Below are positions 34,564-43,216 of a stretch of DNA of 64,000 bases, one piece after another (positions within the stretch are counted from its first letter, which is position 1; each line of letters starts with the position of its first letter). The notes below the pieces were generated by a model, which made no database searches, was not told where the DNA came from, and saw only the letters and a list, made by a program, of their open reading frames with translations. The position numbers and the translations under genes are program-made. The stretch is from positions 1-64,000 of IMG/VR virus record IMGVR_UViG_3300022935_000010; one strand, 5' to 3'. This stretch comes from a virus.

Positions 34564-36159
34564 ATGGCAGGATTTTTAGATTACGTAGCAGAAAGATCTT
34601 TCCTTGGGAATCTTTATAAGAATTTATCCAAGGTGGGGAGATTTGGTATGGAGTACGAAGACATGGTTATTCGTAACTCCCAAGCTATTGGTGCTACAGA
34701 ATCTAATTTCTTTAATGAGCAAGGTACAGGATTCACTGAGAATAATGCTTTTTATTGGACTCTTGGTTATCAAGATACTAAGGTAAGAAAGTATATAGCA
34801 TATTTCGATAAGGACTATTTAGGCAAAAGAGACTTCCTTAGGAAATTTTCCCTTAACGGCGAAATTGATTTTATCTTAGATACACTTACAGACGATGCTA
34901 TAAATTATGATGACAAGAATTTTATTGGGTATCCATCTCTTTCTAATATAGACCTAAAGCCTAATATTATAGATAAACTAGACGAAAACTATAGAAACAT
35001 GTATATGCTTTTTGGTTTTCAACAGGGAATACTAGCTTGGCAATATTTTAAGCAATTTCTTATAGATGGATTTCTTGCTTTTGAAATCGTATATTCCACC
35101 GACGGTAAAAAAATAGTTGGTTTTAAAGAGCTAGACCCTACTTCATTGCAACCTGCTACACAACCTCAACCAAATGGTGAGTATCAACAAATATGGATTC
35201 AGTATCCTGGTGATAGCAAGATGACCAGAAATCTTAAAAGCGAGCAGGTTATCTATATTTCTTACGCAAAGGGTAATACTATATCTAGGGTAAGCTATGT
35301 AGAACGTTTAATTAGATCCTATAATATTCTAAGAATCATGGAAAACACCAGGGTTATATGGAATGTTATGAATGCATCATACAGACTAAAATTTGTAATT
35401 CCTGTGGGTTCCCAATCTCAACAAAAGGCAATGCAGACATTGGGACAGCTTATGTCTATTTACAAGGAAGAAATGGAAATAAACGATTCTTCGGGTGAAC
35501 TCACTGTAAATGGTAGACCGAAGGTTCAATTCTATAAGAACTACTTATTTCCGGAAAAAGATGGGCAATCTCCCCAAATTGAAACATTAGATCCTAATGG
35601 TCCTGATTTCAATGTAATGGATAACGTAATTTATTTCTACAATAAGCTTAAACAGGATTCAAAGATACCATATGCAAGGTTTGCTTTCAGAAACGGAACT
35701 CCTGCTAATTATCAAATTAGCATCGACCAATTGGAAAGGGATGAGATTAGATTTGAGAAATTCCTAACAAGGCTCAGATCTATTTTCCAAGAAATATTGG
35801 TGAAACCCTTGTATATACAAATGTGTCTTGATTTTCCTGAATTATCTAAGGACAGATCTTTTAAATCAAATTTAGGCCTAACTTATGTTAGGGAGAATCT
35901 TTTTGAAGAATTTATACAGCTTCAGAATTATACTAAGAGAGCACAGTTTGTAAATGATCTTGGTGAGATGAAGCAGAAGATTGGTGAAGAGGAAGAACCT
36001 TATTTTGATAAGAATTTCCTAATAAAGAGGTATCTTGGACTTACGATGGACGAGTATAAGAAAAACGAGAAGTATAAGGAGATGGAGCAGAAAAAGGCCG
36101 AGGAAAAGGCTAAGGAAGCTGGAGGTGAGGAGGAATCTTCAGATAGTTTCACACTATAA
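34564..36159 (+). CDS. Portal protein, gp20-like, copy 2, 531 aa
   Basis: This is a paralogue of the preceding gene over its full length: MVIRNSQAIGATES, YFDKDYLGKRDFLRKFSL, VIYISYAKGNTISRVSYVER, AMQTLGQLMSIYKEEME and RDEIRFEKFLTRLRSIFQEI all have direct counterparts. Divergence is spread evenly and no frameshift or loss of core motifs is seen, so both copies look functional. Length and crown tail are also kept. Two portal genes in tandem are unusual; they could form a mixed ring, or one could be used in a different structure. Confidence 0.9.
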   Translation: MAGFLDYVAERSFLGNLYKNLSKVGRFGMEYEDMVIRNSQAIGATESNFFNEQGTGFTENNAFYWTLGYQDTKVRKYIAYFDKDYLGKRDFLRKFSLNGEIDFILDTLTDDAINYDDKNFIGYPSLSNIDLKPNIIDKLDENYRNMYMLFGFQQGILAWQYFKQFLIDGFLAFEIVYSTDGKKIVGFKELDPTSLQPATQPQPNGEYQQIWIQYPGDSKMTRNLKSEQVIYISYAKGNTISRVSYVERLIRSYNILRIMENTRVIWNVMNASYRLKFVIPVGSQSQQKAMQTLGQLMSIYKEEMEINDSSGELTVNGRPKVQFYKNYLFPEKDGQSPQIETLDPNGPDFNVMDNVIYFYNKLKQDSKIPYARFAFRNGTPANYQISIDQLERDEIRFEKFLTRLRSIFQEILVKPLYIQMCLDFPELSKDRSFKSNLGLTYVRENLFEEFIQLQNYTKRAQFVNDLGEMKQKIGEEEEPYFDKNFLIKRYLGLTMDEYKKNEKYKEMEQKKAEEKAKEAGGEEESSDSFTL

Positions 36160-36186
36160 ATAAGTAAGGTTCTTAAATCAATTTTT

Positions 36187-36957
36187 ATGTTAAAGGTTTT
36201 AGTAGTAGGTGAACTCTGTATAGATCGGTTTGTTTACGGAGAGGTAAGTAGAATGTGCCCAGAAGCTCCAGTTCCTGTTTTTAACCCAATCGAAATTGTA
36301 GAAAATAATGGGATGGCGGGGAACGTCGTGGATAACCTGAATTCTTTAAGTGATGACATAGAGGTTGTTCATTGGCATCAGGCTAATAAGATAGAGAAAA
36401 TTAGGTTCGTTGAGAAGAAGAGTAACCATATGATTGTTCGGGTTGACGAGGGCGAAAGTTTTCCAATGGATTCTTTTTCCTTTATGTCTTCTAGAAAGAG
36501 AGGTACGATTAACGAGTCTGATCTGGTAATAATCAGCGACTATAACAAGGGATTTCTTACCACATCTCATATAGAGCAAATAGCTAATCAGGGCAGCTTG
36601 GTTCTTATGGATAGTAAGAAGAAATTGTCTGAAGATCTTATACAGGAAATAACATTCGTTAAACTGAATGAGATAGAATATGAAAACAACAAGGACCTGG
36701 CGGATAAGTACCCAGAGAAGTTTATAATAACCCTAGGTTCCAATGGTGCTATGTTTAACGGAGAGATCTACCCAAGTTCAAATCCACAGGATACCATCGA
36801 TGTAAGTGGTGCTGGAGATACTTTTATATCTGCCTTTTCGCTGAAGTACTTATCTACTGGTAATACTGGTGAATCTATTGAATTTGCTAATAGCGCTTGT
36901 GCAAATGTGGTAAATAAAAAGGGGGTAGCAGTACCAGATTCTTCGTTTAGGATATAA
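36187..36957 (+). CDS. HldE/RfaE-type heptose-phosphate kinase (PfkB fold), 256 aa
   Basis: The N terminus GELCIDRFVYGEVSRMCPEA matches the kinase half of HldE (RfaE: G-D-x-x-x-DRY-YG-x-x-SRISPEAPVPV), followed by PVPVF. The ribokinase-family catalytic motif DVSGAGDTFISAF is at about 205-217, with SDYNKGF near 118-124. HldE kinase makes heptose-1,7-bisphosphate on the way to ADP-heptose. The protein is shorter than the usual 310-330-residue domain, missing mainly the middle, and lacks the nucleotidyltransferase half. It would fit supplying the donor for the heptosyltransferase-like enzyme at 9053 (inference). Confidence 0.8.
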   Translation: MLKVLVVGELCIDRFVYGEVSRMCPEAPVPVFNPIEIVENNGMAGNVVDNLNSLSDDIEVVHWHQANKIEKIRFVEKKSNHMIVRVDEGESFPMDSFSFMSSRKRGTINESDLVIISDYNKGFLTTSHIEQIANQGSLVLMDSKKKLSEDLIQEITFVKLNEIEYENNKDLADKYPEKFIITLGSNGAMFNGEIYPSSNPQDTIDVSGAGDTFISAFSLKYLSTGNTGESIEFANSACANVVNKKGVAVPDSSFRI

Positions 36958-36985
36958 TAATCCGTCTCAATTTTTTAGCTAATTA

Positions 36986-37013
36986 AATCCACTTTGCTGT
37001 GGATTCTTTTTTT
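36986..37013 (+). terminator. Rho-independent terminator
   Basis: Stem AATCCAC/GTGGATT (7 bp, 6-nt loop) followed by C and seven T. It closes the portal/kinase transcript before a host-type promoter. Confidence 0.85.
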
Positions 37014-37031
37014 ATTTGCGTTCTTATTGCT

Positions 37032-37039
37032 TAGTTTTG
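37032..37039 (+). promoter_or_regulatory. Bacteroidetes-type -7 element TAGTTTTG before DNA ligase
   Basis: It lies in TTGCTTAGTTTTGT, a 14-nt stretch also found before the Nei/Fpg gene (44118-44131). It is 24 nt before the ATG and right after a terminator. TTTG 13 nt upstream is too close for a standard -33 box. Confidence 0.6.
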
Positions 37040-37055
37040 TTTAAAATACACTGAT

Positions 37056-38402
37056 ATGCTTAAAGAGCTAGAAATATTTTGCCAGCTGGAAGAACTTACA
37101 GGTAACGGTTCACAAAAGGAGAAACAGAGATTGATCTCACAAAATCTCACCGAGGAGATGTCTTATATTCTGGATATCTGTTTTAATCCATTTGTAACAA
37201 CCAAACTACACAAACTAGACCTCTCAGAGGAGCAACCAGTGAGAAGTTATTCAACAAATCCCGATTCATTTTGGGATTCCTTTGTTTCTCTCATAGAGGA
37301 TCTGAAGAATGCTCCAGCAGCCAATGATTTATTGAGAGGAAGGGCGCAAGATTTACTGGACCATTCTTTTGTGCAATACCCAGATCAGGATCTCGAAATA
37401 AGAAAGATGCTTATGAGGATCCTCACTAAGAGAATGAATGTAGGAATTGGCGCAAAGCTTATAAACAAAGCTGTCGGGAAGGAAATCATTCCGGATCCTT
37501 CTTTAATGTTAGCTACGGATAAGCAGGAGGAAATTGAAAAGTGGGATAAAATATATTGCGAGGAGAAATACGACGGTGTTCGTGTTATTGCCATGATGAA
37601 TCCTGATAGATCATTCTCTTTTTATACTCGTGCTTTTAATGAGTTGGATGCCTCTAAGCTTAGTAACATTGCTAAGGATCTTTCCCTTATCTCTGATGCA
37701 GCTGGACATACTGCTATTTTCTATGATGGCGAGTTAACAGATTTAAACAGAAAGTCTGTTTCGGGAAAGGTGACACAGATTCTTAAAGGCACAGCCCCAG
37801 ACAATATAGATGCAAATTTCCTTTTTAATGTGTTTGATATGGAGGATAATTCAACCCTCGAAAAAGGAAGGGGCTCTGTTCTTTATATTAAAAGGAGAAA
37901 GAAGCTATCAGAAACGCTGGACCTTCTACCAGAGGGATCAAATATTAGGTTAGGTCAGATGTGGGAGGTGGATTCTATGGAGGATACCTTGGTCATTTAT
38001 AAAGACATTGTAAATCAAGGTGGAGAAGGAGTTATATGTAAAAACGACCACCTCTATGAATGTAAAAGAAGTAAAAGTTGGATAAAACTTAAAGAGGTCA
38101 ACGATTGTGATCTCGAAGTTGTTGGGTGGTATCCAGGCGAGGGTAAAAGGGAGGGATTTATAGGTGGACTGGATTGCACTGATAAATCAAAAACTCTCAA
38201 CGTAAAAATTGGTTCTGGATTTACTGATAAAGATCTAGAAATACTAAGCGAAAATCCGAATGATCTTATAGGTAAGATTGCAGCTGTGCAGTATAACGTA
38301 ACAATTACGGATAAGCACGAAAATCGAAGTCTTTTCTTACCCAGGTTTATAGAAATTAGGAACGATAAATCCGACCCAGACGACATGTCTAACTTGTTCT
38401 AA
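37056..38402 (+). CDS. ATP-dependent DNA ligase, gp30-like, 448 aa
   Basis: Motif I is EEKYDGVR with the adenylated Lys171 (K-Y-D-G). Further nucleotidyltransferase motifs are DGELTDLN near 224 (motif III region), GEGVICKND near 328 (motif IV) and WIKLKEVNDCDLEVVGWYPG near 345 (motif V), followed by an OB-fold domain. T4 ligase has 487 residues. It seals nicks during replication and repair. The gene starts a block of replication and repair genes with its own host-type promoter. Confidence 0.93.
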   Translation: MLKELEIFCQLEELTGNGSQKEKQRLISQNLTEEMSYILDICFNPFVTTKLHKLDLSEEQPVRSYSTNPDSFWDSFVSLIEDLKNAPAANDLLRGRAQDLLDHSFVQYPDQDLEIRKMLMRILTKRMNVGIGAKLINKAVGKEIIPDPSLMLATDKQEEIEKWDKIYCEEKYDGVRVIAMMNPDRSFSFYTRAFNELDASKLSNIAKDLSLISDAAGHTAIFYDGELTDLNRKSVSGKVTQILKGTAPDNIDANFLFNVFDMEDNSTLEKGRGSVLYIKRRKKLSETLDLLPEGSNIRLGQMWEVDSMEDTLVIYKDIVNQGGEGVICKNDHLYECKRSKSWIKLKEVNDCDLEVVGWYPGEGKREGFIGGLDCTDKSKTLNVKIGSGFTDKDLEILSENPNDLIGKIAAVQYNVTITDKHENRSLFLPRFIEIRNDKSDPDDMSNLF

Positions 38403-38416
38403 ATGGGAAACTTAAG

Positions 38417-38451
38417 GCTCTTTTTTCTGTACAAGGATAAAGAGCTTTTTT
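38417..38451 (+). terminator. Hairpin with T run abutting the clamp-loader start codon
   Basis: GCTCTTT (38417-38423) pairs with AAAGAGC (38439-38445), with a 15-nt loop and six T. The ATG of the next gene follows directly, so the hairpin is both a terminator candidate and the leader of the clamp-loader gene, which suggests attenuation. Confidence 0.6.
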
Positions 38452-39399
38452 ATGATAGACCAACTCCTTACTGAGAAGTTAAGACCGAAAGAAATTAGAC
38501 ACATGATCCTCCCTGATAGGATCCGGTCTTTATTTGATAATAAGGGACTAAATCACAATGTACTTTTAGCAGGATCTCCTGGATGTGGGAAAACCACTCT
38601 GGCAAAGATACTTTCGAACGGTCTCCCGCACATCTTTATAAATGTTTCTGATGAGAGTTCAGTAGACACTATCAGAACAAAGATAAATGACTTTTGTTCC
38701 ACCATGAGCATTATGGATGGTAAGTCTTCTAAAAAGGTTGTTGTCCTTGATGAGTTTGATGGTGCTTCCGATCAATTTTATAAGGCTCTTAGAGGTACAA
38801 TAGAAAAATTTGCTTCTAATACAAGGTTCATAGCTACTTGTAATTGGCTCAATAAAGTACCAGATGCTATACAAAGCAGATTTGAGGTAATTAACTTTGA
38901 TCCGATAAATCAAGCGGAGGAAGAGAAGATACGGACAGAATGGAGATCCCGAATCAAGCTAATTCTGGGCAAACTTTCTATTTCAATAGATGATGCTTCA
39001 CTTGATGAGTTTGAGAAGGAGTACTTCCCAGATCTTAGATCTTCTCTTAACCGTATTCAATCTTGGGTGATTGAGGGAGTTAAAGAGATAGATATATCAA
39101 GGGTACGAGATTCTGGATGGTCTTACGAGGATCTTTATAATATGATATTTACATCTAAAGATCCAATAGGAAATTACCAAATAATCGTTGGTCAATACTC
39201 ATCAAAGGTTGATGACGTAATGGCAGCACTCGGGGAGGAGTTTATTCAATGGATTATGAAGAATAAATCATCTCACTCAAATATCGTACCTGCTGTGGTA
39301 GTTGAGGTTGCTCATCATCAGGCCCAAAGACAGTTGGTAATAGATCCTGTTGTTAGTTTACTTTCCCTCATTTTTAAGATACAAAAATTTATAGACTAA
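38452..39399 (+). CDS. Clamp loader ATPase subunit, gp44-like, 315 aa
   Basis: AAA+ ATPase with Walker A GSPGCGKT at 41-48, Walker B VVVLDEFDGA around 96-105, sensor 1 in FIATCNWLNKVP, and an Arg-finger type SRFEVINFD. This matches RFC-small/T4 gp44, which loads the sliding clamp. T4 gp44 has 319 residues. No obvious gp62 (small clamp-loader subunit) is seen nearby; the proteins at 39399 or 41678 are possible but unproven partners. Confidence 0.9.
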   Translation: MIDQLLTEKLRPKEIRHMILPDRIRSLFDNKGLNHNVLLAGSPGCGKTTLAKILSNGLPHIFINVSDESSVDTIRTKINDFCSTMSIMDGKSSKKVVVLDEFDGASDQFYKALRGTIEKFASNTRFIATCNWLNKVPDAIQSRFEVINFDPINQAEEEKIRTEWRSRIKLILGKLSISIDDASLDEFEKEYFPDLRSSLNRIQSWVIEGVKEIDISRVRDSGWSYEDLYNMIFTSKDPIGNYQIIVGQYSSKVDDVMAALGEEFIQWIMKNKSSHSNIVPAVVVEVAHHQAQRQLVIDPVVSLLSLIFKIQKFID

Positions 39400-39689
39400 T
39401 GGATTTATTACCAGAAGAGATTCGAAAAAACACTTACCTCTATAAGTTTTATAAAAGAGGTGAAAAAGCCATTATGTATGAGCAAACAGAACCAGATAGT
39501 GGTATTACTGTTGCTTACGAGGTATTTAAAAGAAAAATAGATAAGCCAAAGATTGTTTTTGGAATTCAGCTCAATGAAAGGGAGATATTCCCAGGTAACG
39601 AGGATTTTGGTAAATGGGCTTGGGCAATTTCTGACGAGGGTAGAGCCTTAGAAAAGTTTGATTTGATAGAGAACCAAGTGGATGAATAA
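39399..39689 (+). CDS. Hypothetical protein, 96 aa
   Basis: The ATG overlaps the last base of the clamp-loader stop (TAATG). Small mixed alpha/beta protein with a TVAYEVFKRKI segment and a GKWAWAI segment; no motif recognised. Tight coupling to gp44 suggests a role in replication, but nothing confirms it. Confidence 0.6.
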   Translation: MDLLPEEIRKNTYLYKFYKRGEKAIMYEQTEPDSGITVAYEVFKRKIDKPKIVFGIQLNEREIFPGNEDFGKWAWAISDEGRALEKFDLIENQVDE

Positions 39690-40026
39690 ACAGGGTTTAA
39701 TATTTTTTTTAATTATTGCTTTAGCACAGTCGGGAGCTTGGTTCCAACAATTTTCTCAAGTTAGGTGGGATTGGTTTAGAAACAACACCTGGTTTAACAT
39801 TGGGATTTTAGGAATTGTCCTATCTATACTTTTTGTCTATGGAGCTAGAGTAGGATACGCAGCATGGGAAAGTGTGTGGAAAGTAAGATTAATACAATTC
39901 TCTATCGGTGCTTTTGTTGTTTCTTTTTGGAGTTGGATAATCTTAGGTGAGGGTGTCAATTTAAAAACATTTGTTTGCCTTTTACTAGCTTTAATGATTA
40001 TCATCATACAGGTTTTTTGGAAATAA
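39682..40026 (+). CDS. Small membrane protein with about four helices, 114 aa
   Basis: Hydrophobic helices lie at about 5-20, 38-56, 68-88 and 93-112 (ending LLALMIIIIQVFW), separated by short loops. The arrangement resembles half of an EamA/SMR-type transporter, but no diagnostic residues are seen. The start overlaps the previous gene by 8 nt. Function unknown. Confidence 0.6.
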   Translation: MNKQGLIFFLIIALAQSGAWFQQFSQVRWDWFRNNTWFNIGILGIVLSILFVYGARVGYAAWESVWKVRLIQFSIGAFVVSFWSWIILGEGVNLKTFVCLLLALMIIIIQVFWK

Positions 40027-40027
40027 T

Positions 40028-40549
40028 ATGAAGAGACTTATAATAGTTGGTAAAGGTGGCTCTGGTAAGGATCACTTAAGAAAAATACTACAGGGAAGGG
40101 GACTTAGGTATTGTGTTTCCCACACCACTAGGCCCCCAAGGGAAGGAGAGGTAAGCGGTAAAGATTATCATTTTATATCTTCAGATACCGCACATCAGGA
40201 GTTTATTAGATCTGGTAATTACTATGAATACGTAATTTTTAACGGGTGGATTTATCTTACCTCCCTGGATGAATTCAATGCTAGTAACCTGTTTATTATG
40301 ACCCCCTCTGGACTTCTTTCTATGAAGCCTGCGGATAGAAAAGAATCCGTTGTACTATACTTAGATATTGATGAAAAAACAAGGAGATCTAGGTTATCTA
40401 AAAGGAATGATGCAGATAAGCTCGAAAGGAGATTAGAAGCTGATTATAATGACTTTGAGGATTTTATTGATTATGATTTTAGAATTACAGACCCTTATTT
40501 TAAGGATATTGGTGAATTTGGAAATTTAAATTTTTATAGAAATGATTAA
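40028..40549 (+). CDS. Guanylate-kinase-like nucleotide kinase, 173 aa
   Basis: P-loop GKGGSGKD at 8-15 and the guanylate kinase signature SHTTRPPREGEVSGKDYHFI at about 35-54, with the expected YYEYVIFNGWIY substrate-binding segment. It is shorter than cellular Gmk (about 207). It probably phosphorylates (d)GMP for DNA synthesis; T4 has a different dNMP kinase (gene 1). It lies in the replication block directly before the 5' nuclease, overlapping it by 8 nt. Confidence 0.82.
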   Translation: MKRLIIVGKGGSGKDHLRKILQGRGLRYCVSHTTRPPREGEVSGKDYHFISSDTAHQEFIRSGNYYEYVIFNGWIYLTSLDEFNASNLFIMTPSGLLSMKPADRKESVVLYLDIDEKTRRSRLSKRNDADKLERRLEADYNDFEDFIDYDFRITDPYFKDIGEFGNLNFYRND

Positions 40550-41678
40550 TATACTTATAGATGGCAATTATATCTTCCATAAGACCTTTGGTGTTTTTGG
40601 TGGATATGGAAATAAGAATCCCATGGATATCCTCGGAACTTCCAATGAGCAATCCATGTTCATTCGCAAGATTTCAACTGATCTTACATCTTCTTTAAGA
40701 TCTATCCCAACTGGTGGTAGGTTAGTTTTTGCTGCTGATAGTAGAAGCTGGAGGAAGGATGTTGAGATTGAGGGTGGTGGTTATAAATCTAATAGGGTAA
40801 AGGACGAAGAGGTTGACTGGAGCGTATTTTTTAACCTCCTTACTTCTTACGGGGAACATTTGGAAAAAATGGGATTTATTTTTTCTAAGGTAAATGGAGC
40901 TGAAGGTGACGATTTGTTATATTTCTGGGCTGATTATCTAACCTCGAAGGGTGAAAATTGTATCATAATCTCTGGTGACAAAGATCTACATCAGCTTGCA
41001 AGGTGGAAGCAAGACAATTGGACAATTGTGTGGAACGCTAATTCCAAAAATAATATACTCTCAGTTCCCAAAGGGTGGGAAGAGAAATGGTTAAATAAGA
41101 ACTCTGAGGCATCTGTTTTTGACATGGGAAGCATAATGGACCCAGATAAGGAAAAGCTTAAGGAGTTTAAAAAGAAGGTGGATGTTAATGAGATATCCCC
41201 CCGGGATTTTGTTTTTGTAAAGATGCTCGTTGGTGATAAAGGAGATGCAGTACCTGGTATTTGGGAGGTAAAAAATGGTTCTAGAATCCAGAGGGTTACC
41301 CCAAAAAAGGCAGAAGTTGTATTGGAATCCTTGCAAACCACTAAGTGGGCAAAGCTGCCTTTTTCTTATTTAATTGACGATGATGAATTTTTGGAATGGA
41401 CTGCTGGATATTGCATTAGGTTACTGAAGGATATAGACAGTAAGGAAAACAGGGAGAAAGCAGCTAACAACCTAAGGAGAAACTATAAACTTATGTGGCT
41501 GGATAAAACTGTTATACCCTCTGAAGTTATTAGTGGAACTATAGAGGAGCTAAAGAGAGGAATATCCTTGGAGAAAAAGTCTATAACGTTAGACAGGGTT
41601 AAGATAATTGAAGGGACAAATTGGGTAAGTTCCCAAAATGCTCCCAGCCAGTTTGACCCATTTAAAGACTTTAATTAA
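40542..41678 (+). CDS. T4 RNase H-like 5'-3' nuclease (FEN family), 378 aa
   Basis: The PIN/FEN core is visible: ILIDGNYIFHKTF with Asp7, a central SRSWRKDVE basic loop, NGAEGDDLLYFWADYL with clustered acidic residues near 119-133, ISGDKDLHQLARW near 144-156, and the H3TH motif VKMLVGDKGDAVPGI near 229-243. T4 RNase H (rnh, 305 aa) removes RNA primers; the longer length here is due to the C-terminal region. It belongs with ligase and clamp loader in lagging-strand processing. Confidence 0.88.
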   Translation: MINILIDGNYIFHKTFGVFGGYGNKNPMDILGTSNEQSMFIRKISTDLTSSLRSIPTGGRLVFAADSRSWRKDVEIEGGGYKSNRVKDEEVDWSVFFNLLTSYGEHLEKMGFIFSKVNGAEGDDLLYFWADYLTSKGENCIIISGDKDLHQLARWKQDNWTIVWNANSKNNILSVPKGWEEKWLNKNSEASVFDMGSIMDPDKEKLKEFKKKVDVNEISPRDFVFVKMLVGDKGDAVPGIWEVKNGSRIQRVTPKKAEVVLESLQTTKWAKLPFSYLIDDDEFLEWTAGYCIRLLKDIDSKENREKAANNLRRNYKLMWLDKTVIPSEVISGTIEELKRGISLEKKSITLDRVKIIEGTNWVSSQNAPSQFDPFKDFN

Positions 41679-42103
41679 TGGAGCTTTTTGACGTAGTAAA
41701 AACCATATTCAAAAAAGATCAGGACTGGGATAAGGTTTCTAGAAATGATAAGGTGAGAAATTTTTTCATGATTAATAGGATTATGTCAATCCAGTTCCCG
41801 ATACAGGCAGACCAATTCAATCACACTAAAATCTTACCAAGACCTGTAGTTGATTGGTGGCACGGAACCCTAAGCAAGCACTACACCAAAATTCCAGGAT
41901 GGATATTTACGAAAACTAAAAAAAGCAAAAAAGGTTCGGCTGCTAATACGAACTACGAAGCTTCGCCAGATGTTGAAAAGTTTGTTATGAATAGGTTTGA
42001 AATATCCAGGAGAGAATTAGTGGACCTTAAGAAGTTTTACCCAGAAAAATATCAACAGTGGATGGAATCAATTAAGGAACAATTAGATATGACAAAGAAG
42101 TAG
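41678..42103 (+). CDS. Hypothetical protein in replication block, 141 aa
   Basis: The ATG overlaps the previous stop by one base. Basic, Trp-containing protein with a conserved-looking FFMINRIMSIQFPIQADQFN near 29-48, a WWHGTLSKHY segment and a Lys-rich loop (about 80-95). The charge and position suggest nucleic-acid binding or a replisome partner; no family recognised. Confidence 0.6.
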   Translation: MELFDVVKTIFKKDQDWDKVSRNDKVRNFFMINRIMSIQFPIQADQFNHTKILPRPVVDWWHGTLSKHYTKIPGWIFTKTKKSKKGSAANTNYEASPDVEKFVMNRFEISRRELVDLKKFYPEKYQQWMESIKEQLDMTKK

Positions 42104-42107
42104 GTTC

Positions 42108-42116
42108 GATATATAA
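42108..42116 (+). promoter_or_regulatory. Candidate late promoter motif GATATATAA
   Basis: It starts 34 nt before the ATG at 42142 and immediately follows the stop of the previous gene. Confidence 0.6.
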
Positions 42117-42141
42117 CATATACGCTCCTAATGGACATGAT

Positions 42142-42684
42142 ATGAGAAAGGATTTCAGAAAACTTATAGAAAAGGTAATTCAGAATTTAGACTGGGACAC
42201 AATTTTCGAAATACACAAGGCCTTCAAATTTGGTATTGGTGAAGGGAGTGAGGTAATACCTGGATTGAAAAGAAAGATTTTTAGCGAAGATCTTACAAAA
42301 AATGATGTAAAGAGCGAACTAAAAGCATTGTTAAGATTTGTAATCAATAATGATATTTCTAAGTTTTCTTACGGCCCTTGGATGCTATTCTGGTTTAATC
42401 AAGATTGGGATATAATGTTTGAAGATCCTGAGGTTGATGACCTGACCGAGGCGGAATTGGAGGAATTTAAAGTTGATTCTAGATTGGAGGTAATCTTTTC
42501 TCCCCAAAGGATTTGTTTGACTGTTGATGCTAGACCGGAAGTAAACGGGGATGAGTTATCAAGTGAAGAGGTAATTCTAACAAAAATGCTTAAAAGAGCT
42601 TTAAAATCTGAAAACTATGAACTTGCTGGAAAAATACAGGAAGTCTTGGATTCAAATAATTCTGAGTCAACAACAGATAAATAG
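42142..42684 (+). CDS. Hypothetical protein with UVR-like C-terminal helix pair, 180 aa
   Basis: The body is acidic alpha/beta without a recognised domain. The C-terminal stretch ILTKMLKRALKSENYELAGK followed by IQEVLDS (about 145-172) resembles a UVR motif, the helical hairpin through which UvrB and UvrC interact. It has its own late-type motif although it lies among replication genes. Function unknown. Confidence 0.55.
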   Translation: MRKDFRKLIEKVIQNLDWDTIFEIHKAFKFGIGEGSEVIPGLKRKIFSEDLTKNDVKSELKALLRFVINNDISKFSYGPWMLFWFNQDWDIMFEDPEVDDLTEAELEEFKVDSRLEVIFSPQRICLTVDARPEVNGDELSSEEVILTKMLKRALKSENYELAGKIQEVLDSNNSESTTDK

Positions 42685-42702
42685 ATAAAATAAATTCAAA
42701 CC

Positions 42703-43185
42703 TTGAGGTATATTAAAACTATAAATGAATTTTTTGATGTTGGTGTATTTGGTGACACTTATGGATATGGCGGAGCTAATGGTATCTTTAAGGTTCAGTA
42801 TAAACCCTACAAGGATCTTTCAGTTTCTGTTGGTCCTGACCCAAATCAAAAAAGGAATGTAAGAGGGTCTCAATTTCAGGTTGGTGATTTAGTTATAGGT
42901 ATTCCTGTAGATTCCAAAGACAAAGTTGCGGGAATGATCGTAAGGGCGGAAAGAACCCCAGATAACAAGTCCTATAAGTACTTCGTACAGGTTCACTCGA
43001 AAGGTAAAGATAGCGAGGAGGTTTTGGAGCTTATCCCAGACTCCGTTGAATTTATTGATAACGGGGATAAAGGACACAAGCAAATAATATCCCACTTTAA
43101 ACTAGATACTATGCCCTCTGGTGTTTACAATTCTCCTACGGTATACAACAACACTAAGCTTGGAATCGAAGCTATTGGAAGTTAG
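42703..43185 (+). CDS. Putative internal virion protein with TTG start, 160 aa
   Basis: The frame opens with TTG at 42703, reading RYIKTINEFFDVGVF after the initiator; no ATG exists before residue 80, so TTG is the likely start. The N-terminal IKTINEF resembles the short targeting motif of other proteins in this window. The remainder is a small beta-rich domain (QFQVGDLVIGIPVDSKD is SH3/KOW-like). Possibly a packaged protein; function unknown. Confidence 0.55.
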   Translation: MRYIKTINEFFDVGVFGDTYGYGGANGIFKVQYKPYKDLSVSVGPDPNQKRNVRGSQFQVGDLVIGIPVDSKDKVAGMIVRAERTPDNKSYKYFVQVHSKGKDSEEVLELIPDSVEFIDNGDKGHKQIISHFKLDTMPSGVYNSPTVYNNTKLGIEAIGS

Positions 43186-43216
43186 AAACTTTTGATCGTT
43201 TGCCTGCTAAAACACT

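Noticed and set aside
41678-42103. Small clamp-loader subunit gp62
   Set aside because: The place near gp44 is suggestive, but I could not match the sequence to T4 gp62, so it is left as hypothetical.
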